64,000 bases of DNA from Solwaraspora sp. WMMA2056 (GTDB lineage Bacteria; Actinomycetota; Actinomycetes; Mycobacteriales; Micromonosporaceae). Location: assembly GCF_030345095.1 (NCBI RefSeq), contig NZ_CP128360.1, positions 5,518,001 to 5,582,000 on the forward strand, written 5' to 3'. Of this stretch, positions 26,699 through 37,134 are shown one piece after another. The translations under genes were made by a program, and so were the position numbers. Position 1 is the stretch's first letter. The number at the start of each line of letters is the position of its first letter. The notes under the pieces are model-generated. The model made no database searches and had not been told where the DNA came from. It saw nothing but the letters and a program-made list of their open reading frames with translations.

Positions 26699-27433
26699 AT
26701 GACCACCACCGGGGCGGTCCACTCCTACGACGTGTCGATCGGGGTGGACGGCCCCGGTACCCGGTTCGTCGCATTCCTTGCCGGCTGTCCACTGCGCTGC
26801 CAGTTCTGCCACAGCCCGGACACCTGGTTCCGCCGCAGCGGGACCCCCACCACCGACGACGCGCTGGTCACGCAGATCCTGCGCTACCAGCGGTTCATCT
26901 CGGTCGCCGGCGGCGGGGTGACGCTCAGCGGCGGTGAGCCGCTGATGCAGCCGGACTTCGTCCGCGCGGTGCTGCGCCGGTGTCACGACGCCGGGCTGCA
27001 CACCGCGCTGGACACCTCCGGGTTCCTCGGGGCCCGCGCCGACGACGCGCTGCTCGACGCCACCGATCTGGTGCTGCTGGACATCAAGTCGTCCGACCCG
27101 CAGACCTACCGGCGGGTGACCCGGACCGGCCGGGTGGACCCCACGCTGCGCTTCGCCCGCCGGCTGGCCGACCGGGGCACCCCGATCTGGGTCCGGTTCG
27201 TGCTGGTGCCGGGATTGACCGACGCGCCGGACAACGTGGCCGGGGTGGCCGAGGTGGCGGCCAGCCTGGGCAGCGTCCAGCGGGTCGAGGTGCTGCCGTT
27301 CCACCGGCTCGGGGCCCACAAGTACACCGAGCTCGGACTGGACTTTCCGCTGGCCGACACCCCGCCGCCGGACGACGCGCTGCTGCAGCGGGTACGGCGA
27401 CAGTTCCGCGACCGTGGCCTCACCGTCTACTGA
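26699..27433 (+). CDS. pflA: Pyruvate formate-lyase activating enzyme (radical SAM)
   Basis: A 244-residue radical-SAM enzyme that places the glycyl radical on PflB. The cluster motif CPLRCQFC is at residues 30-37, followed by the SAM-binding GGGVTLSGGEPLMQPDF and the DTSGF segment, all standard for PflA. It lacks the extra ferredoxin-like domain of other glycyl-radical activases. It is cotranscribed with pflB (one-base gap). Its last 18 bases are duplicated in tandem just after the stop codon. Confidence 0.95.
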   Translation: MTTTGAVHSYDVSIGVDGPGTRFVAFLAGCPLRCQFCHSPDTWFRRSGTPTTDDALVTQILRYQRFISVAGGGVTLSGGEPLMQPDFVRAVLRRCHDAGLHTALDTSGFLGARADDALLDATDLVLLDIKSSDPQTYRRVTRTGRVDPTLRFARRLADRGTPIWVRFVLVPGLTDAPDNVAGVAEVAASLGSVQRVEVLPFHRLGAHKYTELGLDFPLADTPPPDDALLQRVRRQFRDRGLTVY

Positions 27434-27451
27434 GGCCTCACCGTCTACTGA
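27416..27451 (+). repeat. 18-bp tandem duplication across the pflA stop
   Basis: The unit GGCCTCACCGTCTACTGA occurs twice in direct succession (27416-27433 and 27434-27451). The first copy ends pflA. The second reads into the 3' end of the convergent FAD gene, whose stop codon is inside it. It appears to be a recent slippage duplication. Confidence 0.9.
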
Positions 27452-28766
27452 GGTTCACCACGGACCGGCCGGCGTGGCCGGTGGCGGGCGCTGCGCGGCG
27501 CGGCCACACCGGTGGCCAGCGCAACTGGTGGCTGGCGCTACGGCGGCGGTCGACGGCGGGTCCGGCGGCCAGCGCCGCGGTGACCTGGCGCACCTGGCGG
27601 TAGCCGGTGGCCATCAGGAACCCGGTGGACCGGCCGTAGCTCTTGACACCGACGACGAAGTAGCCGGGCTCGGGATGGCGCAGTTCGGCCACCCCGTGCG
27701 CCGGTGCCGGCCCGCCCCGGGGCCGGTCCGCGTCGAGCAGGGCGGCCAGCCCCCGGCTGGTGCCGAGCACCGGGTCGACGTCCAGGCGCAGCTCGGCGGC
27801 GAGGCGGTGGTCGGCGCGGAACCCGGTGGCGACCACGACCCGGTCGGCGACGATCGACCGACCATCGCGGCTGACCAGCCGGACCGGCCCGGCCGCCGTG
27901 CACCGCTCCACGCGATGGGTGACGAACCCGGCGGCCAGGGTGACCCGCCCGGTGTCGACGAGCCGGCGCAGCCCGGTGCCGATCGCGCCACGGGCCGGCA
28001 GCGCGTCGGCGTCGTCGGCGGCGAACACCGGGTCGGCGCCGACCCGCCGGACCGCCCAGGTGATCCGGGTGCCGGGCACGGCACCGGCGAGGTCGATCAG
28101 GTCGAGCAGGGAGTTGGCGGCGGAGTGGCCGGCTCCGACCACGACCGTGTGCCGGCCCGCGTGTGCCGACCGGTCGGTGCCGAGCACGTCGGGCAGAGCG
28201 AAGTCCAGGTACGCGGCGGCGGCCGACTCGCCGAGGGCGGGCAGGCCCTCGCCACCGAGGTGGTTCGGGGTGTGCCAGGTCCCGGAGGCGTCGATCACGG
28301 CCCGGGCGAGCTGTTCGGTGCCGTCGTCGAGGCGCACGACGAACGGGGTGTCGGCCCGGTCGGTGCCGGTCAGCTGGTCGGCACCCGCCAGCCGGTCGAT
28401 GCCGAGCCGGGCGATGCCGGTCACCCGGGCGCCGTAGCGGATCCGGTCGGCCAGGGCAGGCAGACCGGCCAGTGGCAGCAGGTAGTCGTCGATCAGCTCG
28501 GCCCCGGTCGGGTACCGCTGCGGATCGGGCACCGGCCAGCCGGCGGTGTCGAGCAGCCGGCCGGCAACCGGGTCGATGTTGTCCCGCCAGCGGCTGAACA
28601 GCCGTACGTGCTGCCAGTTGCGGATCGCGGCACCGACGGTGTCGCCCGCTTCCAGCACCACTGACGGGACCCGGTGCCCGGCGAGATGGGCGGCGGCGGC
28701 CAGACCCACCGGGCCGGCGCCGATCACGACCACGGGCAGGTGCCGGGTGGCGTACTCGTTGCTCAT
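27438..28766 (-). CDS. FAD/NAD(P)-dependent oxidoreductase (CzcO/ArsO-like flavoprotein)
   Basis: A 442-residue flavoprotein. The FAD Rossmann motif VVVIGAGPVGLAAAAHLAGH is at the N-terminus, the NADPH Rossmann motif HTVVVGAGHSAANSLLDL near residue 195, and VVVATGFRADH near 330. WQHVRLFSRWRDNIDP is typical of the CzcO/ArsO-like monooxygenase-related group. Members oxidise small substrates or act as thioredoxin-reductase-like enzymes; the substrate here is unknown. It is convergent with pflA, with its last codons inside the 18-bp duplication. The start has a GGGGAG site. It may share in redox balancing of the island. Confidence 0.85.
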   Translation of the reverse strand: MSNEYATRHLPVVVIGAGPVGLAAAAHLAGHRVPSVVLEAGDTVGAAIRNWQHVRLFSRWRDNIDPVAGRLLDTAGWPVPDPQRYPTGAELIDDYLLPLAGLPALADRIRYGARVTGIARLGIDRLAGADQLTGTDRADTPFVVRLDDGTEQLARAVIDASGTWHTPNHLGGEGLPALGESAAAAYLDFALPDVLGTDRSAHAGRHTVVVGAGHSAANSLLDLIDLAGAVPGTRITWAVRRVGADPVFAADDADALPARGAIGTGLRRLVDTGRVTLAAGFVTHRVERCTAAGPVRLVSRDGRSIVADRVVVATGFRADHRLAAELRLDVDPVLGTSRGLAALLDADRPRGGPAPAHGVAELRHPEPGYFVVGVKSYGRSTGFLMATGYRQVRQVTAALAAGPAVDRRRSASHQLRWPPVWPRRAAPATGHAGRSVVNLSRR

Positions 28767-28915
28767 CTGTCTCCCCTCGACGTCGTGGCGGCCAGCCGAG
28801 GCACGGCGCGCAGCGGGGAGGTCCGGGAGCCCGGCCGTCACCCCATCAGCTGAATCGATGCCTGTCGAGACAATGCATCATGCTGAACCGCGCCCTGAGC
28901 TCCGGCTTGGCAGAC

Positions 28916-28946
28916 ACGCTTCCAACGAGGGGGGTGCCGGAAGCGT
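28916..28946 (-). terminator. Hairpin after cyclic-nucleotide-domain gene
   Basis: ACGCTTCC (28916-28923) and GGAAGCGT (28939-28946) pair over a 15-nt loop, 18 bp downstream of the stop of the cyclic-nucleotide-domain gene. Confidence 0.5.
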
Positions 28947-28963
28947 TCGCACACCAGGTCCGA

Positions 28964-29452
28964 TTACCCGCCGGTCACTTCGCCGGCCGACGACGGTGCC
29001 GGCTGGTACAGCTCGATCAAGCGGGTCCGGGCCGCGTGCAACCGGTCGACCATCACCCGCATGAACCGGGTGGTCAGCTCCCGGCCGAGCGCGTCGTCCT
29101 CGGCGATCAGCCGGCGGGTGCCGGCCGCGTCGAACTCGATGGTCAACGTCCGCGCCACCGCGACCGCACCGAACTCCCACCGGTACGGGGCGAACAGCCA
29201 GGACCAGCCCAGGACGCTGCCGGCCGTGATCGTCTCGATGGCGATGTCTCCCCGACCCGGCACCTGGAAGTCCAGCGTGACCTCACCGGAGCGCAGCAAC
29301 CAGAACCGGTCCGCCGCCCGGCCCTGCTGGAAGATCCGCTGGCCGGGGTGACGCACCCCCGGGCGGGCCTGATAGGAGAGCCGCTCCAGCCAGGGTCGGG
29401 GCAGCCCGTCCAGGAACGGATGGTCGTCGAGCAGATCGATGGTCCGGATCAT
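28964..29452 (-). CDS. Stand-alone cyclic nucleotide-binding domain protein
   Basis: A 162-residue protein with one Crp/Fnr-type beta-roll: HPGQRIFQQGRAADRFWLLRSGEVTLDF, then ITAGSVLGWSWLFAPYRWEFGAVA in place of the phosphate-binding cassette. A helix follows, but the chain ends before any DNA-binding helix-turn-helix. It therefore cannot act as a normal Crp regulator; it may be a sensor subunit or bind a partner. The cassette lacks the usual GE-x-A...R residues, so cAMP binding is uncertain. It is divergent from the first nitroreductase gene across a region with a DosR-type box. Confidence 0.82.
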   Translation of the reverse strand: MIRTIDLLDDHPFLDGLPRPWLERLSYQARPGVRHPGQRIFQQGRAADRFWLLRSGEVTLDFQVPGRGDIAIETITAGSVLGWSWLFAPYRWEFGAVAVARTLTIEFDAAGTRRLIAEDDALGRELTTRFMRVMVDRLHAARTRLIELYQPAPSSAGEVTGG

Positions 29453-29483
29453 CGGACTCCAATCCTCGCCTCGCGGGCACCCC

Positions 29484-29563
29484 CGTGGCAGCTGCCACGG
29501 ACCTTCATGGCAGCCGACGACGCACCGTCGGCGACAGGGTCGGAGGTCCCGCCCGGGCGGGAC
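29484..29563. promoter_or_regulatory. Control region with DosR-type box and two long palindromes
   Basis: Between the divergent cyclic-nucleotide-domain and nitroreductase genes lie three elements: CGTGGCAGCTGCCACG (29484-29499, 16-bp perfect palindrome), GGGTCGGAGGTCCC (29537-29550, minus-strand reading GGGACCTCCGACCC, a DosR-type box) and GTCCCGCCCGGGCGGGAC (29546-29563, 18-bp perfect palindrome overlapping the box). Confidence 0.55.
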
Positions 29564-29668
29564 GCAGTGCCTGCCGGCTTGCGGCGCAACGCCCCTGCCC
29601 GGCCGGGGCGATCTGGACGACAGTGGAGGCGGGTGAGGCGGTTCGCGCAGAAAGGGTGGTGGGTGGCG

Positions 29669-30691
29669 ATGAACACCGGATGGGGCTGGAACGGCCGACC
29701 GGGCCCGCTGATGGCGGCCTGTCTGGAGGCGGCCGGCGCCGCGCCGTCGGTGCACAACAGCCAGCCGTGGCGGTTCCGGCCGCACCCTGACGGCGTCGAC
29801 GTCCTGGCCGACCGGCAACGCCAGGTCGACCTGATCGACCCGGACGGCCGGGAGCTCACGATCAGCGTCGGAGCCGCCGTGTTCAACCTGCGGGTGGCGA
29901 TGCTCGCCCACGGGCGGACCCCGGTGCTGCGGTTGCTGCCCGAACCGGGCCAGCCGGACCTGCTGGCCCGGATCACCGTCGGCGCGCCGATCGAGGCCGA
30001 CGAGACCGTCCGGTTGCTGGCCCGCGCCGTCGCCCACCGGCGCACCAACCGGCGGCCCTTCACCGACCTGCCGGTGCCGCCCGAGGTGCTCGACGAACTC
30101 GTCGCCGCCGCCCGCACCGAACACGGCCGGTTGGCCGTGGTCGACCCGCTGGCCGGCCCCTCGGTGGTGGCCCTGATCAGCACCGCCGAGGACCGGCGAC
30201 GGGCCGATCCGGCGTACTGGGTGGAGCTGGAGCGGTGGACCCGGGAGCGGCCGGGTCGGCTCGACGGCGTACCGCCGCAGGCGTTCGGGCCGTGGCCGGT
30301 CCCCCGCACCGTGCCGGTGCGGGACTTCGGCCTGGTCTGGCCGGCCCGACGCCGGCGGGTCGCCGCCTTCGAGGACTCCCCCGTGCTGGCCGTGCTCTAC
30401 ACCACCGCCGACGGCCCCCGTGACTGGTTGCGGGCCGGGCAGGCGCTGCAGCGGGTGCTGCTGACCGCGACGGTACGCGGACTGTCGACGACCCTGATGA
30501 CCCAGCCGCTGGAGTACCCCGAGCTGCGGGACCTGCTCGGTGGCAGCGCCGACGGGCGGCGGGCGCAGGCGATCATCCGCATCGGCTACGGCCCGCTGAG
30601 CCCGCCGGTGCCGCGCCGGCCGCTCGACGAGCTGATCGACTCCGCACCGGGCTGGCCGGTCGGCGTCGCAGGGGTGACCAGTGTCGGTTGA
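29669..30691 (+). CDS. Acg-type nitroreductase-like protein 1
   Basis: A 340-residue protein of the Acg group (M. tuberculosis Rv2032, Rv3127, Rv3131), made of two fused nitroreductase halves. The signature AAPSVHNSQPWRF is near residue 25, and AVAHRRTNRRPF and RDWLRAGQALQRVLLTATVRGL mark the second half. Structural work on Acg found FMN held under a lid that prevents normal reductase activity, so storage or sequestration of flavin has been suggested. Start chosen at MNTGWGWNGRPG; GTG codons upstream are possible. It overlaps the ATPase gene by 11 nt. Confidence 0.88.
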   Translation: MNTGWGWNGRPGPLMAACLEAAGAAPSVHNSQPWRFRPHPDGVDVLADRQRQVDLIDPDGRELTISVGAAVFNLRVAMLAHGRTPVLRLLPEPGQPDLLARITVGAPIEADETVRLLARAVAHRRTNRRPFTDLPVPPEVLDELVAAARTEHGRLAVVDPLAGPSVVALISTAEDRRRADPAYWVELERWTRERPGRLDGVPPQAFGPWPVPRTVPVRDFGLVWPARRRRVAAFEDSPVLAVLYTTADGPRDWLRAGQALQRVLLTATVRGLSTTLMTQPLEYPELRDLLGGSADGRRAQAIIRIGYGPLSPPVPRRPLDELIDSAPGWPVGVAGVTSVG

Positions 30692-33359
30692 CACCCGTCC
30701 CGCCGTCGACCCCGGCGACGGCGGCCCGGCGGGACTCGACCCGGCGGGACTCGACGCCGCCGAGGTCGCCCGCCGAGGTGCCGCGTACGGACCGAACGTG
30801 GTCGCCGGCGGGGCGGCCCGGGTCGGACTGGCCCGCCGGGTGGCCCGCCAGCTGACCGATCCGCTGGTCGCGCTCCTGCTCGCCGCCGGGGTGGTGACCA
30901 CCGCGCTGGCGGACTACCCCGACACCGCCGTGATCCTGCTCGTGGTGGTGGTGAACACCGCCATCGGCGTGGTGCAGGAGGTACGGGCGGACCGGGCGAT
31001 CGCCGCCCTCGACCGGTTGGCGGCACCGGTGGCCCGGGTCCGCCGCGACGGCGTCGACCAGGTGGTGCCGGCGGCGGACCTGGTCCCCGGGGATCTGGTG
31101 CGGGTCACCGCCGGGGACATCGTCCCGGCCGATCTGACCCTGACCGACGCCTACCGGTTGCAGTGCGACGAGTCCATGCTGACCGGCGAGTCGGTGCCGG
31201 TCCGCCGTGGCGACGCAGAGCCGGCCCACGCCGGCACCGTCGTGGTGGCCGGGCGGGCCACCGGGGTGGTGGCCCGCACCGGCGCGGACAGCGCGCTCGG
31301 CCGGATTGCCGCCCTGATGCGCGACACCCGGCCCGGACCGACCCCGCTGCAGCTGCGGCTGACCCGGCTCGGTCGGGTGCTCGGGGCGACCGCGGTTCTC
31401 CTGTCCGGTCTGGTGTTCCTGATCGGACTCGGTGGCGGCCAACCTGTCGCCGATCTGGCGGTGACCGCCGTCAGCCTGGTCGTCGCGGCGGTGCCCGAGT
31501 CGCTGCCGGCGGTGGTGACCCTGGCGCTGGCGCTCGGCGCGCACCGGATGGCGAAGGTCCGCGCGGTGCCGCGCCGGCTGCACGCCGTCGAGACCCTCGG
31601 GTCGGTGACGGTCGTCGCCGCCGACAAGACCGGCACCGTCACCGAGGGCCGGATGGCGGTGCAGCGGGCGGTCACCGGAGTCGGCGGGTACGCGGTCACC
31701 GGGGCCGGCTACCAGCCGTACGGTCGGATCAGCCGCCACCTCGACGGCGCCGGTGCCAGCGCTGTCGACGGCGCCGGCACCAACCACGGCGGCGACGGAC
31801 CGGTCGGCGTCGCGCCGGACGATCTGCGACAGCTGGCCCGCGCCGCTCTGCTGTGCAACGACGCCGAACTGCGGGCACCCGACGACGACAGTGACGACTG
31901 GCGGGCGGTCGGAGATCCCCCGGAGGCGGCGCTGGTCGCCTTCGCCGGCCGGGTCGGACTGGCCGCCGACGACGTACGCCGGGCCTGGCCGCGCGTCGCC
32001 GAGCACCCGTTCGATCAGGCACACCGCCGGATGACCACGGTGCACCGCACCTGCGACGGCCGGTACCTGACCGTCTGCAAGGGTGCCCCGGAGACGGTGC
32101 TGACCCCCGAGGTCACCGCCGCCGACCCGGACACCCTCGGCAGGTTGCTGCGGCACGCGCATGTCCTGGCCGGGCAGGGGCTGCGGACGTTGGCGGTCGC
32201 GGCCGCCGTCACGACGACCCCGCCGGACCCGGCCCACCCCGTCGGGCTGCGGCCGCTGGGGCTGCTCGGCGTCGGAGACCCGGTCCGGACCGACGCTCCG
32301 GCCGTGGCGCGGACCTTCGCCGCCGCCGGGATACGGTTGCTGCTGGTCACCGGCGACCATCCGGGGACCGCCGCCGCCATCGGCGGCCAGCTGGGCATTC
32401 ACTCGCCGGGTGACCCGGTCGCCACCGACCCGGACGGCCCGGCCGGCGCCCGGGTGTTCGCCCGCATCCAGCCGGAACAGAAACTGGCCGTCGTCGCCAC
32501 GCTGCAGGCCCAGGGGCACGTGGTGGCGATGACCGGCGACGGCGTCAACGACGGGCCGGCGCTGCGGCGCGCCGACATCGGCGTGGCGATGGGCACCGGC
32601 AGTGACGTCGCCCGGCAGGCCGCCGATCTGGTGCTGGTCGACGACAACCTCGCCACGGTGGCTACGGCGGTCGGCGAAGGACGGCGCATCTACGACAACA
32701 TCCGCCGGTTCCTGCGCTACGCCCTCGCCGGCGGCGCGGCCGAACTGGCGGTGATGCTGCTCGGGCCGTTGTTCGGGCTGGCGCTGCCGCTGCTGCCGGC
32801 ACAGATCCTCTGGATCAACCTGCTCACCCACGGGGTTCCCGGTGTGGCACTGGGCGCCGAACCGGCCGAGCCGGACGTGCTGCGCCGGCCGCCGCGTCCG
32901 CCGACCGAATCGGTGCTCGGTGCCGGGCTGCTCGCCGGAGTCGCCGCGATCGGGGCGGCGATCACCGCCGTCACCCTTGCCGTCGGGGTCGTCGCGTACC
33001 ACTCGGGCCGCCCCTGGCAGACGATGATCTTCGTCACGCTCGGCCTGGCACAGCTCGGTGTCGCCCTCGCCGTACGGGCCCGCCGGCCTGCCTCCGGTCC
33101 GGGCGTGCGCCGGGCCAATCCCGCCCTGCCGGTCGCGGTGGCCGCCGCCGCGGTGCTGCAACTCGCCGGGGTGTATCTCGGCCCGCTGCAGGCGCTGCTG
33201 GGCACTGAACCACTCACCCTGGTCGAGCTGGCCGGCTGCACCGCACTCGCGGCGCTGCCCGCACTGGTGTTACATCTGTCCCGGAGCGGGAACGGAGGTA
33301 GCTCGGGTCCGGATTCCCCGCACCCGGCCGCCAACCGACCGGCCGTGGAGCAGACCTGA
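30681..33359 (+). CDS. ctpF: P-type cation-transporting ATPase (CtpF/PMA1-type P2)
   Basis: An 892-residue P2-type ATPase. Features in order: cation-ATPase N-terminal domain, two membrane spans, actuator with TGES (LTGESVPVRRG), spans with the ion site PESLPAVV, phosphorylation motif DKTGTVTEG with Asp315, nucleotide domain with KGAPE and hinge TGDGVNDGPAL, and four to six C-terminal spans. PESLP resembles calcium-type pumps. In M. tuberculosis the similar CtpF (Rv1997) is a DosR-regulated calcium efflux pump. It is translationally coupled to nitroreductase 1 by overlap. Ion specificity is inferred. Confidence 0.92.
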   Translation: MSVDTRPAVDPGDGGPAGLDPAGLDAAEVARRGAAYGPNVVAGGAARVGLARRVARQLTDPLVALLLAAGVVTTALADYPDTAVILLVVVVNTAIGVVQEVRADRAIAALDRLAAPVARVRRDGVDQVVPAADLVPGDLVRVTAGDIVPADLTLTDAYRLQCDESMLTGESVPVRRGDAEPAHAGTVVVAGRATGVVARTGADSALGRIAALMRDTRPGPTPLQLRLTRLGRVLGATAVLLSGLVFLIGLGGGQPVADLAVTAVSLVVAAVPESLPAVVTLALALGAHRMAKVRAVPRRLHAVETLGSVTVVAADKTGTVTEGRMAVQRAVTGVGGYAVTGAGYQPYGRISRHLDGAGASAVDGAGTNHGGDGPVGVAPDDLRQLARAALLCNDAELRAPDDDSDDWRAVGDPPEAALVAFAGRVGLAADDVRRAWPRVAEHPFDQAHRRMTTVHRTCDGRYLTVCKGAPETVLTPEVTAADPDTLGRLLRHAHVLAGQGLRTLAVAAAVTTTPPDPAHPVGLRPLGLLGVGDPVRTDAPAVARTFAAAGIRLLLVTGDHPGTAAAIGGQLGIHSPGDPVATDPDGPAGARVFARIQPEQKLAVVATLQAQGHVVAMTGDGVNDGPALRRADIGVAMGTGSDVARQAADLVLVDDNLATVATAVGEGRRIYDNIRRFLRYALAGGAAELAVMLLGPLFGLALPLLPAQILWINLLTHGVPGVALGAEPAEPDVLRRPPRPPTESVLGAGLLAGVAAIGAAITAVTLAVGVVAYHSGRPWQTMIFVTLGLAQLGVALAVRARRPASGPGVRRANPALPVAVAAAAVLQLAGVYLGPLQALLGTEPLTLVELAGCTALAALPALVLHLSRSGNGGSSGPDSPHPAANRPAVEQT

Positions 33360-33375
33360 CCAGAAAGGGCAGCAG

Positions 33376-34461
33376 ATGGACGAGCCGACCACCGCCGGGA
33401 CCCAGGCCACCACCGGGGCCGCAGCGACCGAGGACGCCGGCCCGGACGGCGCTGCGACCACCGCCGGGGCCGAGGCCGACCGGCCGATCGCCGCCGTACT
33501 GGCGCAGGCCGCCGCCGCCGCGGGTTACGCGCCGTCGGTGCACAACACCCAGCCGTGGCGCTGGCGGGTCCGGCCGGACCGGCTCGAGCTGTACGCCGAC
33601 CGCAGCCGTCAACTGTCGGCGACCGACCCGGACGGCCGGCTGCTGGTGCTCAGCTGCGGTGCGGCCCTGCACCACGCCCGCATCGCGCTGGCCGCCCAGG
33701 GGTGGACCGCGCAGGTGGACCGGTTGCCGGCCGGCGACGGCCAGGACCTGCTGGCGGTGGTGCGGCCCACCCAGCGCATCACGGTGCAGCCCGACGTGAT
33801 GCGGATGGTCCAGGCGATGCAGACCCGGCACACCGACCGACGGCCGGTCAGCGACGAGCCACTGCCGGTCGCCTCGGTCACCGCGATCACCGCCGCCGGC
33901 ACCACCGTACGGATGCAGATCCTCTCCTCCGACCAGGTGCTGCAACTGGCCGCGGCGGCCAGCCGCGCCGAGGAGCTGGAGTCCGAGGACCCGCAGATCC
34001 GGGGCGAACTCGACTACTGGACCGGGCTGGCCACCCCGGCCGGCACCGGACTGCCGGAGCAGGTCCTGCCGGCGAGCCAGGCGCAGACCACCGTCCCCGG
34101 ACGCGACTTCGGCCGGGTCGGCACCCTGCCGGTCGGCCCAGGCCACGACCGGGCCGCCGTCTATGCGCTGCTCTTCGGCGACGAGGACTCCCCCGCCGGC
34201 TGGCTGGCCGCCGGCGAGGCGCTGTCGGCGGCCTGGCTGACCGCGACCGAGCTGGGCGTGTCGGTGGTGCCGTTGAGCGGCGCCATCGAGGTCACCGCCA
34301 CCCGGCAGACCCTGCGCGGCATCCTGGCCGAGCTCGGCTACCCGTACCTGGTCCTGCGGTTGGGCATCGCCAGCGCCGACCACGCCGGTCCACCGCACAC
34401 CCCCCGGATGCCGACCACGCAGGTCGTCGACACCAGCGAGGTCCACGACACCGCACCCTGA
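33376..34461 (+). CDS. Acg-type nitroreductase-like protein 2
   Basis: A 361-residue member of the same group, with a Thr/Ala-rich N-terminal tail of about 38 residues before the signature YAPSVHNTQPWRWRV. The second-half segment GWLAAGEALSAAWLTATELGV and the LGYPYLVLRLG ending are typical. It follows the ATPase gene after 16 nt with GAAAGGGCAG ahead of the ATG, hence the same operon. Sequence similarity to the other two copies in this window is at the family level only; they are not recent duplicates. Confidence 0.87.
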   Translation: MDEPTTAGTQATTGAAATEDAGPDGAATTAGAEADRPIAAVLAQAAAAAGYAPSVHNTQPWRWRVRPDRLELYADRSRQLSATDPDGRLLVLSCGAALHHARIALAAQGWTAQVDRLPAGDGQDLLAVVRPTQRITVQPDVMRMVQAMQTRHTDRRPVSDEPLPVASVTAITAAGTTVRMQILSSDQVLQLAAAASRAEELESEDPQIRGELDYWTGLATPAGTGLPEQVLPASQAQTTVPGRDFGRVGTLPVGPGHDRAAVYALLFGDEDSPAGWLAAGEALSAAWLTATELGVSVVPLSGAIEVTATRQTLRGILAELGYPYLVLRLGIASADHAGPPHTPRMPTTQVVDTSEVHDTAP

Positions 34462-34473
34462 GGAGGACACACC

Positions 34474-35358
34474 ATGGACACCCAGGCACCCGTACTCGTC
34501 GGGGTGGACGGCTCCGAGTCCGCGGTGCGGGCCGCCCGGTTCGCCGCCCGGGAGGCCGCACTGCGGCACCGGCCGCTGCGGATCGTGCACGCCTTCGCCT
34601 GGCCGGTCATGCAGGCACCGATGGGCCTGGCCCCGGCGGTGCCACCGGAGGACGAGATCCGCCGGTACACCAAGGAGATCGTCGACGAGGCCGCGGCGGC
34701 CGCCGCCGCCACCGCGCCGCAGGTGCCGGTCACCGCCCAGGTGATCGACGGGGCGGCCGCCCCGGTGCTGCTGGCCGAATCACGCACGGCCGCCCTGGTG
34801 GTCCTCGGCGACCAGGGCTTCGGCCCGATCTCCGGCGCGCTGATCGGCTCCGTCGCCTCCCAGGTGGCCACCCACGCCGAGTGCCCGGTCCTGGTCGCCC
34901 GGGGCAGTGGCGCCGAGGACGGGCCGGTGATCGTCGGCGTCGACGGCTCGGAACTGTCCGAACGGGCCGTCGATTTCGCCGCCGAGGCCGCCAGCCTGCG
35001 CGGTGCCGACCTGCTCGCCGTGCACACCTGGACCCATCCGCCGTCGATCGGCCCCGGCGACATGCAGCCGCTGGTCTACGACGCGGCGGCGCTGCGCGCC
35101 GAGGAGGAGGCGGTGCTCGCCGAGTCGGTCGCCGGGCTGCGCGAGCGGCACCCCGAGCTGGCCGTACGGCAGTTGTCCGTCGAGGGCCGCGCCACCAAGG
35201 TGCTGGTCGACGAGTCGTCCCGGGGGCAGTTGCTGGTCGTCGGCGCGCGCGGCCGGGGCGGCTTCACCGGTCTGCTACTCGGCTCGGTGAGCAACGCGCT
35301 GCTGTACCGCAGCGACTGCCCGCTGGCGATCGTCCGGGTCGCCAAGGACAAGGACTGA
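34474..35358 (+). CDS. Universal stress protein, tandem UspA domains
   Basis: A 294-residue double-Usp protein. Both nucleotide sites are clear: VLVGVDGSESAVRAARFAAREAALRHRPL with VVLGDQGFGPISGALIGSVASQVA, and VIVGVDGSELSERAVDFAAEAA with VVGARGRGGFTGLLLGSVSNALL. AGGAGG precedes the ATG. It is the last gene of the nitroreductase-ATPase operon and is followed by the sensor kinase gene after 27 nt. Confidence 0.94.
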   Translation: MDTQAPVLVGVDGSESAVRAARFAAREAALRHRPLRIVHAFAWPVMQAPMGLAPAVPPEDEIRRYTKEIVDEAAAAAAATAPQVPVTAQVIDGAAAPVLLAESRTAALVVLGDQGFGPISGALIGSVASQVATHAECPVLVARGSGAEDGPVIVGVDGSELSERAVDFAAEAASLRGADLLAVHTWTHPPSIGPGDMQPLVYDAAALRAEEEAVLAESVAGLRERHPELAVRQLSVEGRATKVLVDESSRGQLLVVGARGRGGFTGLLLGSVSNALLYRSDCPLAIVRVAKDKD

Positions 35359-37116
<1,758 letters not shown>

Positions 37117-37134
37117 CCTTGCGGGCTGGGCTGC

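Noticed and set aside
24103-26709. An 868-codon open frame on the minus strand
   Set aside because: Shadow of pflB, whose catalytic Cys pair and radical Gly are intact on the plus strand.
30573-33161. An 862-codon open frame on the minus strand
   Set aside because: Shadow of the P-type ATPase gene; composition rich in Gly/His/Arg/Gln without motifs.
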